Shown piece by piece: positions 28,988 to 38,764 of a stretch of DNA of 64,000 nucleotides (position 1 is the first letter of the stretch; every line of letters starts with the position of its first letter). This DNA comes from DASSJT01 sp963715025. Lineage in GTDB: Bacteria > Actinomycetota > Actinomycetes > Actinomycetales > Dermatophilaceae. The stretch is taken from assembly GCA_963715025.1 (NCBI GenBank), contig CAVQQQ010000009.1, positions 1,479,015 to 1,543,014 on the forward strand, written 5' to 3'. A program made the translations under genes and the position numbers. The notes below the pieces were generated by a model. That model was given only the letters and a program-made list of their open reading frames with translations, searched no databases and had not been told where the DNA came from.

Positions 28988-29392
28988 ATGGACAACATCA
29001 CGACTGACTTCTGGGACGTTCTGTTGTGGAGTTTCTGGTTCTTCATCTGGATCGCCGCGCTCATGGTGTGGTTCCGCTGCCTGTTCGACCTGTTCCGCGA
29101 CCGCTCGCTCAGCGGCTGGGCGAAGGCCGGCTGGGCGGTCCTGCTCATCTTCGTGCCGTGGGTCGGCGCCCTGATCTACCTCATCGCCCGTGGCCGGAGC
29201 ATGACGGAGCGGCAGATGGCGGAGATGGCGCAGATGCAGGCCCAGCAGGAGCAGTACATCAAGCAGGTTGCCGCCAGCGGCCCCCAGGGCGCGTCCCCGG
29301 CCGACCAGATCGCCAGGGCCAAGTCGCTCCTTGACTCCGGGGCGATCACCCAGGCCGAGTTCGAAGGGCTCAAGGCGAAGGCCCTTGCCTGA
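28988..29392 (+). CDS. PLDc_N/SHOCT-domain membrane protein
   Basis: 134 residues. Two membrane helices (DVLLWSFWFFIWIAALMVWF and GWAVLLIFVPWVGALIYLI) flank the FRDRSLSGWAKAGW loop of the phospholipase D N-terminal-like domain. A C-terminal SHOCT motif follows (IARAKSLLDSGAITQAEFEGLKAKAL). Such proteins are common in actinobacteria; SHOCT is thought to mediate oligomerisation. It lies 144 bases after the lipoprotein gene. Confidence 0.83.
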   Translation: MDNITTDFWDVLLWSFWFFIWIAALMVWFRCLFDLFRDRSLSGWAKAGWAVLLIFVPWVGALIYLIARGRSMTERQMAEMAQMQAQQEQYIKQVAASGPQGASPADQIARAKSLLDSGAITQAEFEGLKAKALA

Positions 29393-29477
29393 CCTGACCG
29401 TGGCCATTCTGGTCTCGGGCCGGCCCATTCGACTGGCCACTCCCGAGGGCCGTGGAGCGGCCAACATCTCCCGCGCC

Positions 29478-30620
29478 ATGAGTCGTCGAACGGTCCTTGC
29501 GGTTCGCCTTGCAGCGGGCGTCGTTGTCGGGGCGCTCGCCCTGGCCGGGTGCGGCGGCGGGGGCTCCTCGCCCGAGGAGCGCGTGTCCGCCAAGCAGCAG
29601 GCCCTCGCCGACGCCCAGGCGGAGGCGGCGTCCGCGAAGACGTCCTTCTGCAGCACCGCCGCCGACTACATCACGGCCGTGGACCGCTACGGGGATGTCC
29701 TGACCACGACCGCACCAACCGTCGGCGACGTCAAGACCGCCGGCCACGACCTCGAGCAACCTCGCGAGGACGCGACCGCGGCCGCGGAAGCCGCGGTCAG
29801 CGCGCAGCAGGCGGTGGTCCAGGCCGAGCAGGAGCTGGCGGACGCCCAGGCCGCCGTGGCCTCTGCAAGCACGTCCGCCAAGACCTCGGCGGGCTCGACG
29901 CCGCCGCCGGCGAGCCCGACCACCTCGGTGCCGCCGGCGACCGTGAACCGGGTCAAGCAGGCCGAGACCGAGTTCTCGGCGGCACAGAGCGGCATCTCGG
30001 ACCAGACGCCGCTGCGTCAGGCAGCGCAGCAGTTCAACGCCGCTGCCGTCGCGCTCGAGATGTCCTGGCTGGCGCTGTTCGCCGACGCCGGCTGCCTGAC
30101 CGGTGAGGCCCAGAAGTCCGCGCAGAAGGCGGTGCACGACTACGCCGCGGCGCTGCAGCAGTCACTCAGCGAGGCTGGCTACTACAGCGGCAAGGTCGAC
30201 GGCGTGTACGGCCCGTCGACGGTCGAGGCCGTGCAGTCGCTGCAGAAGGCGCACGGACTGCCGGTCACCGGCACCGTGGACAAGGCGACGCAGGCAGCCC
30301 TGCAAGCCGATCTGCAGGCCAAGGGCGGCGCCGCGGCGCAGCAGGCACTCGCCTCCACCGCGGCAGTCCAGCAGACCCTCAGGCTCGCCGGCTTCTGGAC
30401 CGGCCCCGTCGACGGCCAATGGACACCAGCGCTGACCGAGGCCCTGAAGAAATTCCAGACCGAGCTCGGCGTCCCAGCCACCGGGACCGTCGACGCCGCG
30501 ACCATCGCGGCCCTCGAGAAGGCCATCGCCAAAGCGAACAAGCCGCCGTCACCCTCATCCTCGGGAGCGGGTCCATCCTCGCCCGCCAGCACCGCACCGC
30601 CAGCCACCACACAGTCTTAG
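29478..30620 (+). CDS. lipoprotein with two peptidoglycan-binding domains
   Basis: 380 residues from ATG 29478. The signal peptide ends in lipobox ALAGCGGG. An Ala-rich coiled-coil-like region (AQQAVVQAEQELADAQAAVA) follows, then two PG_binding_1 repeats: LQQSLSEAGYYSGKVDGVYG...TGTVDKATQAAL and VQQTLRLAGFWTGPVDGQWT...TGTVDAATIAAL. The tail is Ser/Pro-rich. Predicted to sit in the cell envelope attached to peptidoglycan. No catalytic domain is evident. Confidence 0.83.
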   Translation: MSRRTVLAVRLAAGVVVGALALAGCGGGGSSPEERVSAKQQALADAQAEAASAKTSFCSTAADYITAVDRYGDVLTTTAPTVGDVKTAGHDLEQPREDATAAAEAAVSAQQAVVQAEQELADAQAAVASASTSAKTSAGSTPPPASPTTSVPPATVNRVKQAETEFSAAQSGISDQTPLRQAAQQFNAAAVALEMSWLALFADAGCLTGEAQKSAQKAVHDYAAALQQSLSEAGYYSGKVDGVYGPSTVEAVQSLQKAHGLPVTGTVDKATQAALQADLQAKGGAAAQQALASTAAVQQTLRLAGFWTGPVDGQWTPALTEALKKFQTELGVPATGTVDAATIAALEKAIAKANKPPSPSSSGAGPSSPASTAPPATTQS

Positions 30621-30835
30621 ACCAGCGGCGGGCGGATGCCGTCGGCCGGCCAGGAGGGATAGCGGCCGCCCATCTTGGCCACCGCGTAGCCCTGGAGCGT
30701 GGCGACGATGCCTGCCACCAGGAACGAGATCCAGACCGCGGACCCGGCCATCGCACCGGCCTGTCCCAGCAGGGCGAAGATCTCGGCGCCCACCATCGAC
30801 CCGATGCCGAGAAAGGCGGCTACTCGAACCGTCAT
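30617..30835 (-). pseudogene. N-terminal fragment of an APC-type amino acid permease
   Basis: 72 codons: VAAFLGIGSMVGAEIFALLG and WISFLVAGIVATLQGYAVAK correspond to the first two helices and conserved G-rich motif of APC transporters of 450-700 residues. The frame ends shortly after MGGRYPS, and its stop overlaps the end of the convergent lipoprotein gene. 3'-truncated, so non-functional. Confidence 0.7.
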
Positions 30836-30914
30836 CTGACGCTTCGGCTCCGGCGGGACGGTGGGCTGGCGCCTCCCGGGTCGCTACCGGACGCGCGGCC
30901 CGCCGCTTCTCCGG

Positions 30915-31395
30915 TCATGGGCCCTGGCTGTTGGCGAGGTTCTGGATCAGCAGGGACTGGGCGACAATGAGGCGCTCGATCTCCGACGGGTCGACGCTCT
31001 CGTCGGAGGCGTGGATAGGCGAAAGGGCGACGTCCTCGGGCCCCCAGAGGATGAGCTCCGCCTGCGGGGCGGCCTCCTGCAAGGTGCGCAGCAGGGGGAT
31101 GGATGCGCCGGAACCGGCCTCCCCGGTGGCTTGCCGAAGGCGGCCTCCAACGCCTGCCTTCCGCGGGATACGCGGGGCCGTCGGTCCTGTACTGGAACGG
31201 GTTGGCCGCCTTGGTGCGCTGGACCTCGACCTGGGCCCCTCACGGGGCGTGGGTCTCCAGGTGGTGGACCAGGGCGTCGAGCTCCTTCACGGGGTCGGAG
31301 CCGGGCACGACGCGCATCGACAGCTTCGCTCGGGCCTCCGGGACGAGCACGTTCGGCGAGCCGGCGACGCTGGTCATGTCCGGCGCGGGCGTGCG
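30915..31395 (-). pseudogene. C-terminal remnant of an M20 family metallopeptidase
   Basis: Fragments in three frames: MTSVAGSPNVLVPEARAKLS, RVVPGSDPVKELDALV, FQYRTDGPAYPA, ALEAAFGK, then GASIPLLRTLQEAAPQAELI and the end SDESVDPSEIERLIVAQSLL. A nonsense TGA replaces an expected Trp codon (APW), and two frame changes follow. The N-terminal catalytic region is missing. A genuinely dead gene. Confidence 0.75.
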
Positions 31396-31410
31396 CCCCG
31401 CAGGTGGTGC

Positions 31411-32084
31411 GCGCCCGGGTCGCGCGGCGTTCGTCGTGAACGTCATGAACGCCACCGGGAAGGACGGGTTGGGAGGCCGCGTCGCTGCCGGCCTGGCGAA
31501 GCAGCGGTTCACCGTGGGCGGCATCAGCAACGCCCCTGAGTCCTGGTATGTCACCCAGAGCGCCGTGGTCCACCACGGCCCTGCCGGTCTGGACCAGGCA
31601 CTCCTGGTGTCGTCGCAGATCCCCGGCGCCACGCTCTTCGAGGACGCTCGCCCCGGCACCGGTGTCGACGCGGTCGTCCGCATGGGTTACGCCGACATGG
31701 TGCCGGTTCCTGCCCGGCTTCGGCCGATCCCCTCCGAGGTGGGCGTCAACGTCTACAACACGACGTACAGGACGGGCCCGGCCAAGGTCGTCGCCCGCGA
31801 CCTGAAGGCTCGCGGCTTCGACATCAAGGACGTCTCCAACGGTCCGCAGCGCACCTGCAGATGGGCACTGCCATCATCCGCTACGGCGACAAGGGTGACC
31901 TGGCCCCGGCCCTGCTGAAGGAACACGTCCCAGGCGCGCAACTGGTCAAGGACACCCGATCCAGCGCGACCGTCGACCTCGTCCTCGGCAACGCCTACTC
32001 GGCTCTCACGCGCCGGCGAACCTGCCCCCGGTCCCGCCGCGACCCAAGCCGCGGATCCCGACAGTGGCCCGTCCGTGCCAGTGA
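31411..32084 (+). pseudogene. LytR_C-domain envelope protein, 5'-truncated and frameshifted
   Basis: FVVNVMNATGKDGLGGRVAA...AVVRMGYADMVPVP and VGVNVYNTTYRTGPAKVVAR...AIIRYGDKGDLAPALL...VDLVLGNAYSAL are two tandem LytR C-terminal (DUF4810-like) domains. Frame changes occur near 31850 and 32010. The expected N-terminal membrane anchor is absent: the homology begins abruptly at about 31411, against the reversed M20 remnant. Confidence 0.65.
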
Positions 32085-32497
32085 GCTGACTGCGGGCCGG
32101 TATCGGTAGAGCGGAGAGCGTCTCTCGCACGTCGTCCGGTGGAGGAGGCAGGGAGCACATGACATCACCGATGTGGTAGCCCGCGGCCAGCTGCTCGGCG
32201 CTGGTGAAGGGTTCATCGACCGTCGGCGTCACAGACGGGTCGGGTTGGAGGTAGCCGTCCTCGATCCGTGCAGTCGACCCACCGTGGGCTGGCACCGCGA
32301 CGGAGGTCGCTCAAGTTGGCAGACCGCGGCTGGCCGAGGGGCGCCGGGTGTTGAACGGCCCTGGCCGGGCGTCGTGCGATATCTCTCGGCCAGTCAGAGG
32401 TTCTGACGGTCACCGACGGCCACTCGACCAGACCTCAGGCTGACCAGCCGGAACGACAAAGCAGCAGGTCAGGGGGCTTCTGACGTGCGGCTTTGGG

Positions 32498-32543
32498 TGG
32501 TGGCCAGGGGCGGGGTCGAACCGCCGACCTTCCGATTTTCAGG
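32498..32543 (-). other. 3' half of a tRNA-Phe gene (attachment-site remnant)
   Basis: Read on the minus strand, the stretch from CTGAAAATCGGAAGG through GGCGGTTCGACCCCGCC to CTGGCCACCA contains a GAA anticodon in a CTGAAAATC loop, a complete T arm and the acceptor 3' strand with encoded CCA. The 5' acceptor strand and D arm are absent, so it cannot be a functional tRNA. Such 3' tRNA copies are the usual scar of tyrosine-integrase elements; the element would lie on the higher-coordinate side. Confidence 0.68.
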
Positions 32544-32964
32544 TGTCGGCTGTCGTGGTCGGAGGCCTGAAGGGGACCGTCGCGCATCCCCGTTGGGCCG
32601 CCCGAGTGCGGCGTGGGCTGGTTGTGTCCCGTCGCGTTGCTGTCAGTGCTGCTGTCACGCCACCATGCACGCGGACACCGGCCCCGCACAGAGTGCCTGC
32701 GATGGCCGCGAGGACCAGTCCGACCAACGGCCAGCAGCCGCCGGAATGCGAGATGTATGCCGTGTGGTGGCCGCGGACGTGGCGGAATGTGGCGCCTCAG
32801 GCGGCGGTGGGCCGTAATGGAGTAGAGAGTGTTCCCCCAGATCGCTCATGGACGTGTGGTGCCCCGTGACGCGGTCGGCTGACGGCGGCTTCGGGGAGGT
32901 CGGGCCGAAAGTCGCAGGCGGTGGAACCCTCCTTGGCTCGACGCCGGCGAACCCCTGCCGTCGG
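32544..32964. other. 421-bp region beyond the tRNA remnant, no gene seen
   Basis: No frame resembling a protein family. The stretch 32640-32720 contains several short repeats of the type ctgtcagtgctgctgtcac, possibly integrase arm-type sites next to an attachment site; this is speculation. Confidence 0.25.
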
Positions 32965-35900
32965 TCAGCGCGGGGGCGTCGGCGTGACCGGCAGCTCGGC
33001 TGGGGAGGAGCACCGGGCGGCGTCGAGCGGCTGGCCTGCGATTTCGAAGAGCTCGGTCGCCTCGGCGAGCAGCCTGCGGGCGTTGTCGGTGTCGCCGCGC
33101 GCCGCGGCACAGTGGGCCTGCGCCTCCCGGACGGCGGCCGGCCAGGCCGTGCCCTCCCAATTCTCGGCCGACTGCACGGCGGCCGCGAGGTGACGTTCGG
33201 CAGCGGCGAGGTCGCCCGCGTCCGCACAGGCGATGCTGGCCGGGATCTCGAACGTCACGGTGCAGAACGGGCAGAAGTCGGTCTCGCCCGTGCTGGCCTC
33301 GGCCCGCTCGACCACGACGCGCGCGGCGACGGGGTCCGGGGCGGCGATCACCATCGACCCGTGGATCCGTTGCAGCAGGTGCATTCCGATCACCGACCAC
33401 CGGGCCAGGGGGAGGGCTTGGTTGAGCAGCTTGGTGGCCTCGCGGCGGTCACCTTGGGCGAGTCGCACCTCGGCCAGCCGCTGGAGCGCATGCGCTTCTC
33501 CCGCAGGCGCATCGGCGTCGCGATGGAGGTCGACCGCCTCCTGCAGCTCGCGCTCGGCGAGGTCGAGGTCACCCATCAGCAGCGCCGCTTCCCCGATCAG
33601 GGCCGTCGAGAAGGCCACCCCGCGCAGGGCACCGAACTGCTGCGAGCGACGACGCAGTCCCCGGGCGAGCTCGATGACCTCTGCATAGGGGATCCCTCCG
33701 TAGAGGAGGTACTCGGCGACGCACAGGTGCGCGTCGAAGAGTGCGGTGGTCAGTCCGGCGTCGGAGAGCGTGCGCCGGAGCTCGATGCGGAAGCGCTCGA
33801 ACCACTCCCCCCGCTGGTGGGCGATCAGCCCCTGCAGCGCGATCAGGTCCACGTAGCGCCACGGGTCCTTGGGTGTGAGGAGCGACTCGCGGGCCTCGAC
33901 TGCCAGGTCCCACGCGGTGTCGATGTCTCCGCTGAAGTAGGCCATGTTGCCGCGGGCCAGCAGAATGGGTCCGTCGGCGTCGTCCCCCAGCAGCTCCAGC
34001 CCGGCGAGCGCCGAACGCGCCGTGTCGAAGTCGCTCCCGAAGCAGGCCGCGCGCGCCAGCCGCGCGCGCACGAGTCGGTGCTCCACGCCAGTCGTCAGTG
34101 GCACCGCGGCGCGATAGCTCGCTACGGAGGCGGGGTCGCCCAAGGCCGTGAGCAGGTCGCCGCGCCGGGCCATCAGGTGTCCGAGCATCTCACCCGTCGC
34201 GTACTCGCGGACACCCTCGACCAGGTTGAGGGCATCGCGGTAGGCGCCCAGCGCACCGGCGGTCTCGACCGCCGGCAGGACGAAGGGGATGGCCTGCCGC
34301 GGCTGGCCCGCCGCGAGGTACTGGTGCGCGATTCGGGCCGGCGGAGCACCCAGCCGGGCCAGCATCCGCGCCACCTCGACTCGGGCTGCGCTCTGGGCTG
34401 CTGGCGGCATCGCGTCCAGCACGGACTCCCGCACCAACGCGTGGCGAAACTGGTACCCGGTCTCGGACCACTCGATCACCAGGCTGGCCTGGGCGGTCTC
34501 GAGGTGCTTGTAGGCCTGCGCCTCGCTGCCGCCCGCGACCGCGAGGAACTCGTCGGTGGTGAAGGACAACCCAAGGAGAGCCGCCCGCTGAAGGGCGCGA
34601 AGGGCGTCAGGCGGCAAGCTGGCGATGGTCGCCGGCTCCCTGCCGGTGGCCGCAGCCGCGCCGAGCTCCAGGGCGGTGAAGGGCAGGCCGCCGCTGACGG
34701 CCCAGATCTGCTGCTGGGTGGCCTCGTCAAGGTCGGGGAAGCGTTCCTCGAGCAACCGCAAGGTGGCCGACTCGGAGAGAGGCGCGACCTCCACCCGCGA
34801 CCCGATGCCCCGTGCGACGAGGCTGGCGTGGACCTCGTCGAGTGCCGCGTTGTGGGCGGTGCGGTGGGCCAGCACGAGCAGCACCTGGTCGGTCACAGCG
34901 CAGCGGGCGAGGTAGTGCAGCAGGCGGAGCGAGGCCTCGTCGGCCTCGTGGATGTCGTCGACGACGAGCAGCAGGCCGCGTCCTGCCGCGCCGAGCCGCA
35001 GCAGCTCGGCCGCCGCCACGAAGAGTCGCTGGTGGGCGCTCTCCCCGGACCAGCTCACCTGGCGTTCCGACAGGGCCCGGTCGAGCTCCTCGCGGTACCG
35101 GTCGTCGAGCCCGTCCAACAAGGCAGGGTGCCGGCGGCAGAGGTCGCCGAGCGCTTCGAGTACCGAGGCGTAGGGCCACGGCCCTTCGACCGCGGAGGCC
35201 GTGCCGCGAGCGGTGCGCCAGCCCGCCCTTCGGGCCAGGGTCTCAGCGAGGTCCAGCACGCTGGACTTGCCGACGCCCGGTGGTCCCGTGACCAGGACGG
35301 CGCCGCCGCGCCCACCTTGGGCGGTGGCCATACGCTCGCGGAGGGTGTCACCCACCGCGCGTCGTCCGACCAGCCGGCGCTGCTTGCTCCCCGCGGGCGC
35401 GGTCCCCAGCGCTGTCGCGGGCGCAGCCGTGCCGGGCGCGCGTCCTGCCACGTGGGACTGCGCAGCCACCAGCTGCGCGCGCAGCGACTCGGCCTCTGCC
35501 CCCGGCGCGGTGCCGAGCTCTCGACGAAGGGTCAGCTCGAGCCGCTCGAGCTGACGCATGGCGGCCCGGAGGTCACCTCGGTCCGCGTGGGAACGGGCCA
35601 GGGCAAGGTGGGCCTGTTCGTCTGCGGAGTCTGCCGCCAACAGCTCCTCCCACCGCCCGGACAGGCGCAGGAGCTCGCGGTGGAGCCGCTCGAGCGACTC
35701 GCGGTGCTCCTGCGCCCATGGCTCGTAGACGTCATCAGGGAGCAGGGCACCGGTATACAGGTCCAGCGCTGCAGCGGCACCGGCCGAGTCCCCTGCGGCG
35801 AGCGCGGCCTCGGCAGCGTCCCGGAAGTCGACGGCGTCGACGGCGACGTCGGCATCCGGCAGGAGCTCGACGACGTCATGGCGCAGGACGACCCCCTGTC

Positions 35901-36147
35901 CGGCCGCCTCTCCGAGCGCCCGCCGCGCGTAGTGCGCGGCCTGGTGGAGCCGCGGGCCGGCAAGGTCTGCCGACAGGTCGGGCCAGAGGGCGTCGATGAC
36001 TTGCTCGCGGTGCAGCCGCCGCCCCTTGGCCATGGCAAGCACCTTGACCAGAGTGCTGGCATTGCGGCGGCTCCACTGCTGGTCGGTGACCGTCGTGCCG
36101 CCGACTGATACGGAGAACCCTCCGAGGAGGCTGATGCGCGCATCCAT
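32965..36147 (-). CDS. BTAD-domain (SARP-like) ATPase transcriptional regulator
   Basis: 1060 residues from ATG 36147. An N-terminal winged-helix OmpR-like domain (ISLLGGFSVSVGGTTVTDQQWSRRNASTLVKVLAMAKGRRLHREQVIDALWPD) is followed by a BTAD helical domain (VDAVDFRDAAEAAL, LYTGALLPDDVYEPWAQEHR). An AAA/STAND ATPase comes next, with Walker A VTGPPGVGKSS near 300 and Walker B LLLVVDDIHEAD. The remaining 550 residues are TPR-like repeats. Last in a four-gene minus-strand cluster and a likely regulator of it. An in-frame TTG at 36180 would extend the N-terminus. Confidence 0.87.
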   Translation of the reverse strand: MDARISLLGGFSVSVGGTTVTDQQWSRRNASTLVKVLAMAKGRRLHREQVIDALWPDLSADLAGPRLHQAAHYARRALGEAAGQGVVLRHDVVELLPDADVAVDAVDFRDAAEAALAAGDSAGAAAALDLYTGALLPDDVYEPWAQEHRESLERLHRELLRLSGRWEELLAADSADEQAHLALARSHADRGDLRAAMRQLERLELTLRRELGTAPGAEAESLRAQLVAAQSHVAGRAPGTAAPATALGTAPAGSKQRRLVGRRAVGDTLRERMATAQGGRGGAVLVTGPPGVGKSSVLDLAETLARRAGWRTARGTASAVEGPWPYASVLEALGDLCRRHPALLDGLDDRYREELDRALSERQVSWSGESAHQRLFVAAAELLRLGAAGRGLLLVVDDIHEADEASLRLLHYLARCAVTDQVLLVLAHRTAHNAALDEVHASLVARGIGSRVEVAPLSESATLRLLEERFPDLDEATQQQIWAVSGGLPFTALELGAAAATGREPATIASLPPDALRALQRAALLGLSFTTDEFLAVAGGSEAQAYKHLETAQASLVIEWSETGYQFRHALVRESVLDAMPPAAQSAARVEVARMLARLGAPPARIAHQYLAAGQPRQAIPFVLPAVETAGALGAYRDALNLVEGVREYATGEMLGHLMARRGDLLTALGDPASVASYRAAVPLTTGVEHRLVRARLARAACFGSDFDTARSALAGLELLGDDADGPILLARGNMAYFSGDIDTAWDLAVEARESLLTPKDPWRYVDLIALQGLIAHQRGEWFERFRIELRRTLSDAGLTTALFDAHLCVAEYLLYGGIPYAEVIELARGLRRRSQQFGALRGVAFSTALIGEAALLMGDLDLAERELQEAVDLHRDADAPAGEAHALQRLAEVRLAQGDRREATKLLNQALPLARWSVIGMHLLQRIHGSMVIAAPDPVAARVVVERAEASTGETDFCPFCTVTFEIPASIACADAGDLAAAERHLAAAVQSAENWEGTAWPAAVREAQAHCAAARGDTDNARRLLAEATELFEIAGQPLDAARCSSPAELPVTPTPPR

Positions 36148-36182
36148 GGCTTGTGCCGATCTCAAGGAGATGGCCTTCAACG

Positions 36183-37406
36183 CTAGCGACCCCCGGCGGG
36201 TATGTCAGCCAGCACAAGCTCACCCATATCGGTGGCAACCGGACGGGATGCTCGCGGGGGCAGGGACTGGAGCAAGCCGACCTCGTCGCTCATGGCGGAG
36301 CTGACCTCGCGCAGCAGCTGCTGGATCTCGGTGGAACCCCAGCTGTAGGCGGCGATGCGGTCGCTCACCTCGAACAGCTGCAGCGACAACGCGTCCCGCT
36401 TCGCCTGGTAGCCGGCGAGGGCGATGGCCTCTGGCTGGTCACCTGCCCACGTCGCGAGCAGGGCGTCCGCGAGCAGCTCCGCGTCGCGCAGGGCGTCGGT
36501 CATCCCGTGGGTGGTGATGGGGTCTCGGAAGTAGCCGGCGTCACCGACCAGGGCCCAACCAGGGCCGTGCGACCGGCGGATGTGCCCGTGCTGACCGGAC
36601 CATCCGTGCAGCCGACCGGCCCGGGTCGCGGACTGCAACCGGTCCCACAGCCGTGGGGCCGCCGTGCCGAACAGCTCGGCGAAGGCGGCGTCCGCGCCGG
36701 TCCGACGCGCCAACCGCAGCCGCTCGGGAGACGTCCCGACGAAGACGCAGGTCTGCCCGTCGTTGGTGGGGATGAGCCCCGCCGCAGTGGCTGCGCCGTA
36801 GGCCCATTCGTAGCCCTCTGCCGGGAGGTCGTCGAAGTAGCCGTAGAGCACTGCTCCCCCTGCGGTCGAGCGCCGCTGGACGGGCGCATCCACGGCGTTC
36901 GCGACGGTCGACCTGATTCCGTCCGCGCCGATCGTCGTCCTTGCGTATGCCGTGAACGTGCGGTTGGCGGCGCCGAGCCCCCGCACACCGGCCACCCTCC
37001 CGTTGGGGTCGGCGAGCACGTCGGTCACGATGACTCCGTGTCGGACCTCGGCCCCCGCCTCCACGGCGGCGTCGACGAGGATCCGGTCGAGGACCCGGCG
37101 GCGTGGCGCGTAGAGGGCGGGCACACCCTGACTGGCCCGGATGGAGATGCGGACGGGGCCGGAGCCCGGGTAGTGGAACAGGGTTCGCGTCACCGGTGGC
37201 GTGCCGCCAGCGACGACCTGGTCCAGCAGCCCCCACCTCGACAGCTGTAGCACACCAGCTCGCATGAGGCCGTGCGTGGACAGGGTGTCGGACCCGTAGG
37301 GCGTGCGTTCGAGGAGCAGCACCTTGGCTCCCGCCCGGGCGAGCAGCAGCGCGGTCGACGCGCCGGCGACGCGGGCGCCGACGACGACGGCGTCGTAGGC
37401 GGTCAC
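36183..37406 (-). CDS. FAD-dependent oxidoreductase (aromatic hydroxylase superfamily)
   Basis: 407 residues. YDAVVVGARVAGASTALLLARAGAKVLLLER gives the FAD motif (GxRxAG variant) at the N-terminus. TTIGADGIRSTVAN and WALVGDAGYFRDPITTHGMTDALRDAELL are the DG and GD motifs. The GTG start overlaps the upstream gene's stop (GTGA), so it is coupled to the flavin monooxygenase. Substrate unknown. Confidence 0.83.
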   Translation of the reverse strand: MTAYDAVVVGARVAGASTALLLARAGAKVLLLERTPYGSDTLSTHGLMRAGVLQLSRWGLLDQVVAGGTPPVTRTLFHYPGSGPVRISIRASQGVPALYAPRRRVLDRILVDAAVEAGAEVRHGVIVTDVLADPNGRVAGVRGLGAANRTFTAYARTTIGADGIRSTVANAVDAPVQRRSTAGGAVLYGYFDDLPAEGYEWAYGAATAAGLIPTNDGQTCVFVGTSPERLRLARRTGADAAFAELFGTAAPRLWDRLQSATRAGRLHGWSGQHGHIRRSHGPGWALVGDAGYFRDPITTHGMTDALRDAELLADALLATWAGDQPEAIALAGYQAKRDALSLQLFEVSDRIAAYSWGSTEIQQLLREVSSAMSDEVGLLQSLPPRASRPVATDMGELVLADIPAGGR

Positions 37407-38695
37407 GACGCCCACCCCTGGAGCCGCTCGACGAGGGCTTCGGGACCCGGTCCTGACGCCGTGGCCGCCCCCACGAGGTCGGAGACCACTTGGGCGGCGT
37501 CGTACCTCGCGCCGTCGATCATCCCCGAGTCCCGTCGGTGCTGGAACCTCTGGCCGACGGCGTAGACGCCCGGGGCCTCGGTTCGGCCGCGGCGCTGACG
37601 GATCGAGCCGTCCCGTGCGCTGATGGGCAGGTTCAGCCATGGGTGGTCCTGGCTGTAGCCCGTGGCGAGCAGGACCGTCCCGATCCCCTCTGCCCCGAGG
37701 TCGAGTGCGGCCGGAGACCCGGGCAGCACCACGGCTCCCGGACGGTCAGCCGGCCAGACCTCACTCACCAGACCGTTCTCGTCGACGTGCCGGTCCACGG
37801 TGTCGAGGAACCGGTGCATCCGGTTGTCGGCGCTGCTGACCGAGTCGAGCAGGTCGTCCGCGAACCTGACCTGGCGCCCCCGCGAGCCGACGAGGTGACC
37901 AGCCAGCCGGACTCCTTGGGACTGAAGCGTGCCCAGGTCGAGGTCTCGGGCCACGCTCTCGTGGTCCCGGCGCCCGACCAGCTGCATCGACGGCTCGCGC
38001 CGCGCAGCCTCCGGGTCGCGCACCTGGTCGATCGTGCGCGCCGTGCGGCCGGTGCGCTCGAGCCACCAGTAGATGTCCATGCCGCGGTAGCGACGCGGCA
38101 TACGCTGGTGCCGACCCACTGCCAGCACCACCTCGCGGCCGGCAGCAGACAGCTCGTCGGCGATCTGGACGCCGGAGGCTGACGCCCCCACGACGAGCAC
38201 GCTTCCGTCGGGGAGCTGCCGAGGGTTGCGGTAGTCGGCCGCGGTGGTCAGGTGGACCCCAGGGTCCAGGCCGTCCAGGGCACCCGGGACGCGCGGTCGC
38301 CATCCCGGCCCGGTCGCCACGACCACGTGACGAGCCAGCCAGGTTGCGCAGTCCGTGACGACGCGGTAGCCCACGCCCGCGGCACTCACCCCCACGACCC
38401 GGGTACCGGCCAGGACGGGCGCACCGAAGCTCGCGGCATACCCCTCGAGGTAGTGCACGAACCGGGAGGCGCTCATGAAGCCGTCGGAGTCGGGGCCGAC
38501 ATGGGCCCACCCGGGCAGGCGCGCCATCCAGTTCGGGGTGAGCAGGTGCAGCGAGTCCCAACGGGCCGTGCGCCAGCTCTCGGCGATGCGGCCGCTGTCG
38601 AGGACGACGTGGTCGCGCCCTTCCATGACGAGCAGCCTGCTGACGGCGAGCCCTGCGTGGCCGGCCCCGATGACGACGGTGTCGATGGCAGGCAT
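37403..38695 (-). CDS. flavin-containing monooxygenase-like NAD(P)/FAD protein
   Basis: 430 residues. TVVIGAGHAGLAVSRLLV (5-22) is the FAD motif, and VLVVGASASGVQIADEL the NADP motif in the middle. ATGYSQDHPWL precedes the C-terminal GVYAVGQRFQHRRDSGMIDGARYDAAQVV. Resembles baeyer-villiger/FMO or YUC-like trilysine flavoproteins. It lies 69 bases after the OsmC gene and overlaps the next flavoprotein gene by 4 bp. Confidence 0.83.
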   Translation of the reverse strand: MPAIDTVVIGAGHAGLAVSRLLVMEGRDHVVLDSGRIAESWRTARWDSLHLLTPNWMARLPGWAHVGPDSDGFMSASRFVHYLEGYAASFGAPVLAGTRVVGVSAAGVGYRVVTDCATWLARHVVVATGPGWRPRVPGALDGLDPGVHLTTAADYRNPRQLPDGSVLVVGASASGVQIADELSAAGREVVLAVGRHQRMPRRYRGMDIYWWLERTGRTARTIDQVRDPEAARREPSMQLVGRRDHESVARDLDLGTLQSQGVRLAGHLVGSRGRQVRFADDLLDSVSSADNRMHRFLDTVDRHVDENGLVSEVWPADRPGAVVLPGSPAALDLGAEGIGTVLLATGYSQDHPWLNLPISARDGSIRQRRGRTEAPGVYAVGQRFQHRRDSGMIDGARYDAAQVVSDLVGAATASGPGPEALVERLQGWAS

Positions 38696-38764
38696 GGTGA
38701 TGCTCCTTCTGATCGAACCCCGGCCGGGATCGCCGGCCGGGGGGCGTGCCTTGGCCTCGGTCAG

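Noticed and set aside
32498..32580. Intact tRNA-Phe gene
   Set aside because: The D arm and 5' acceptor strand are missing and the 5' side of the anticodon stem is interrupted.
32485..32600. Protein frame reading VARGGVEPPTFRFSG
   Set aside because: This is the well-known spurious translation across a tRNA 3' end, here the tRNA-Phe remnant.
32848..36108. Very long open frame on the plus strand opposite the BTAD regulator
   Set aside because: It is the GC-rich mirror of the regulator gene; the minus frame has clear domains and the plus frame has none.
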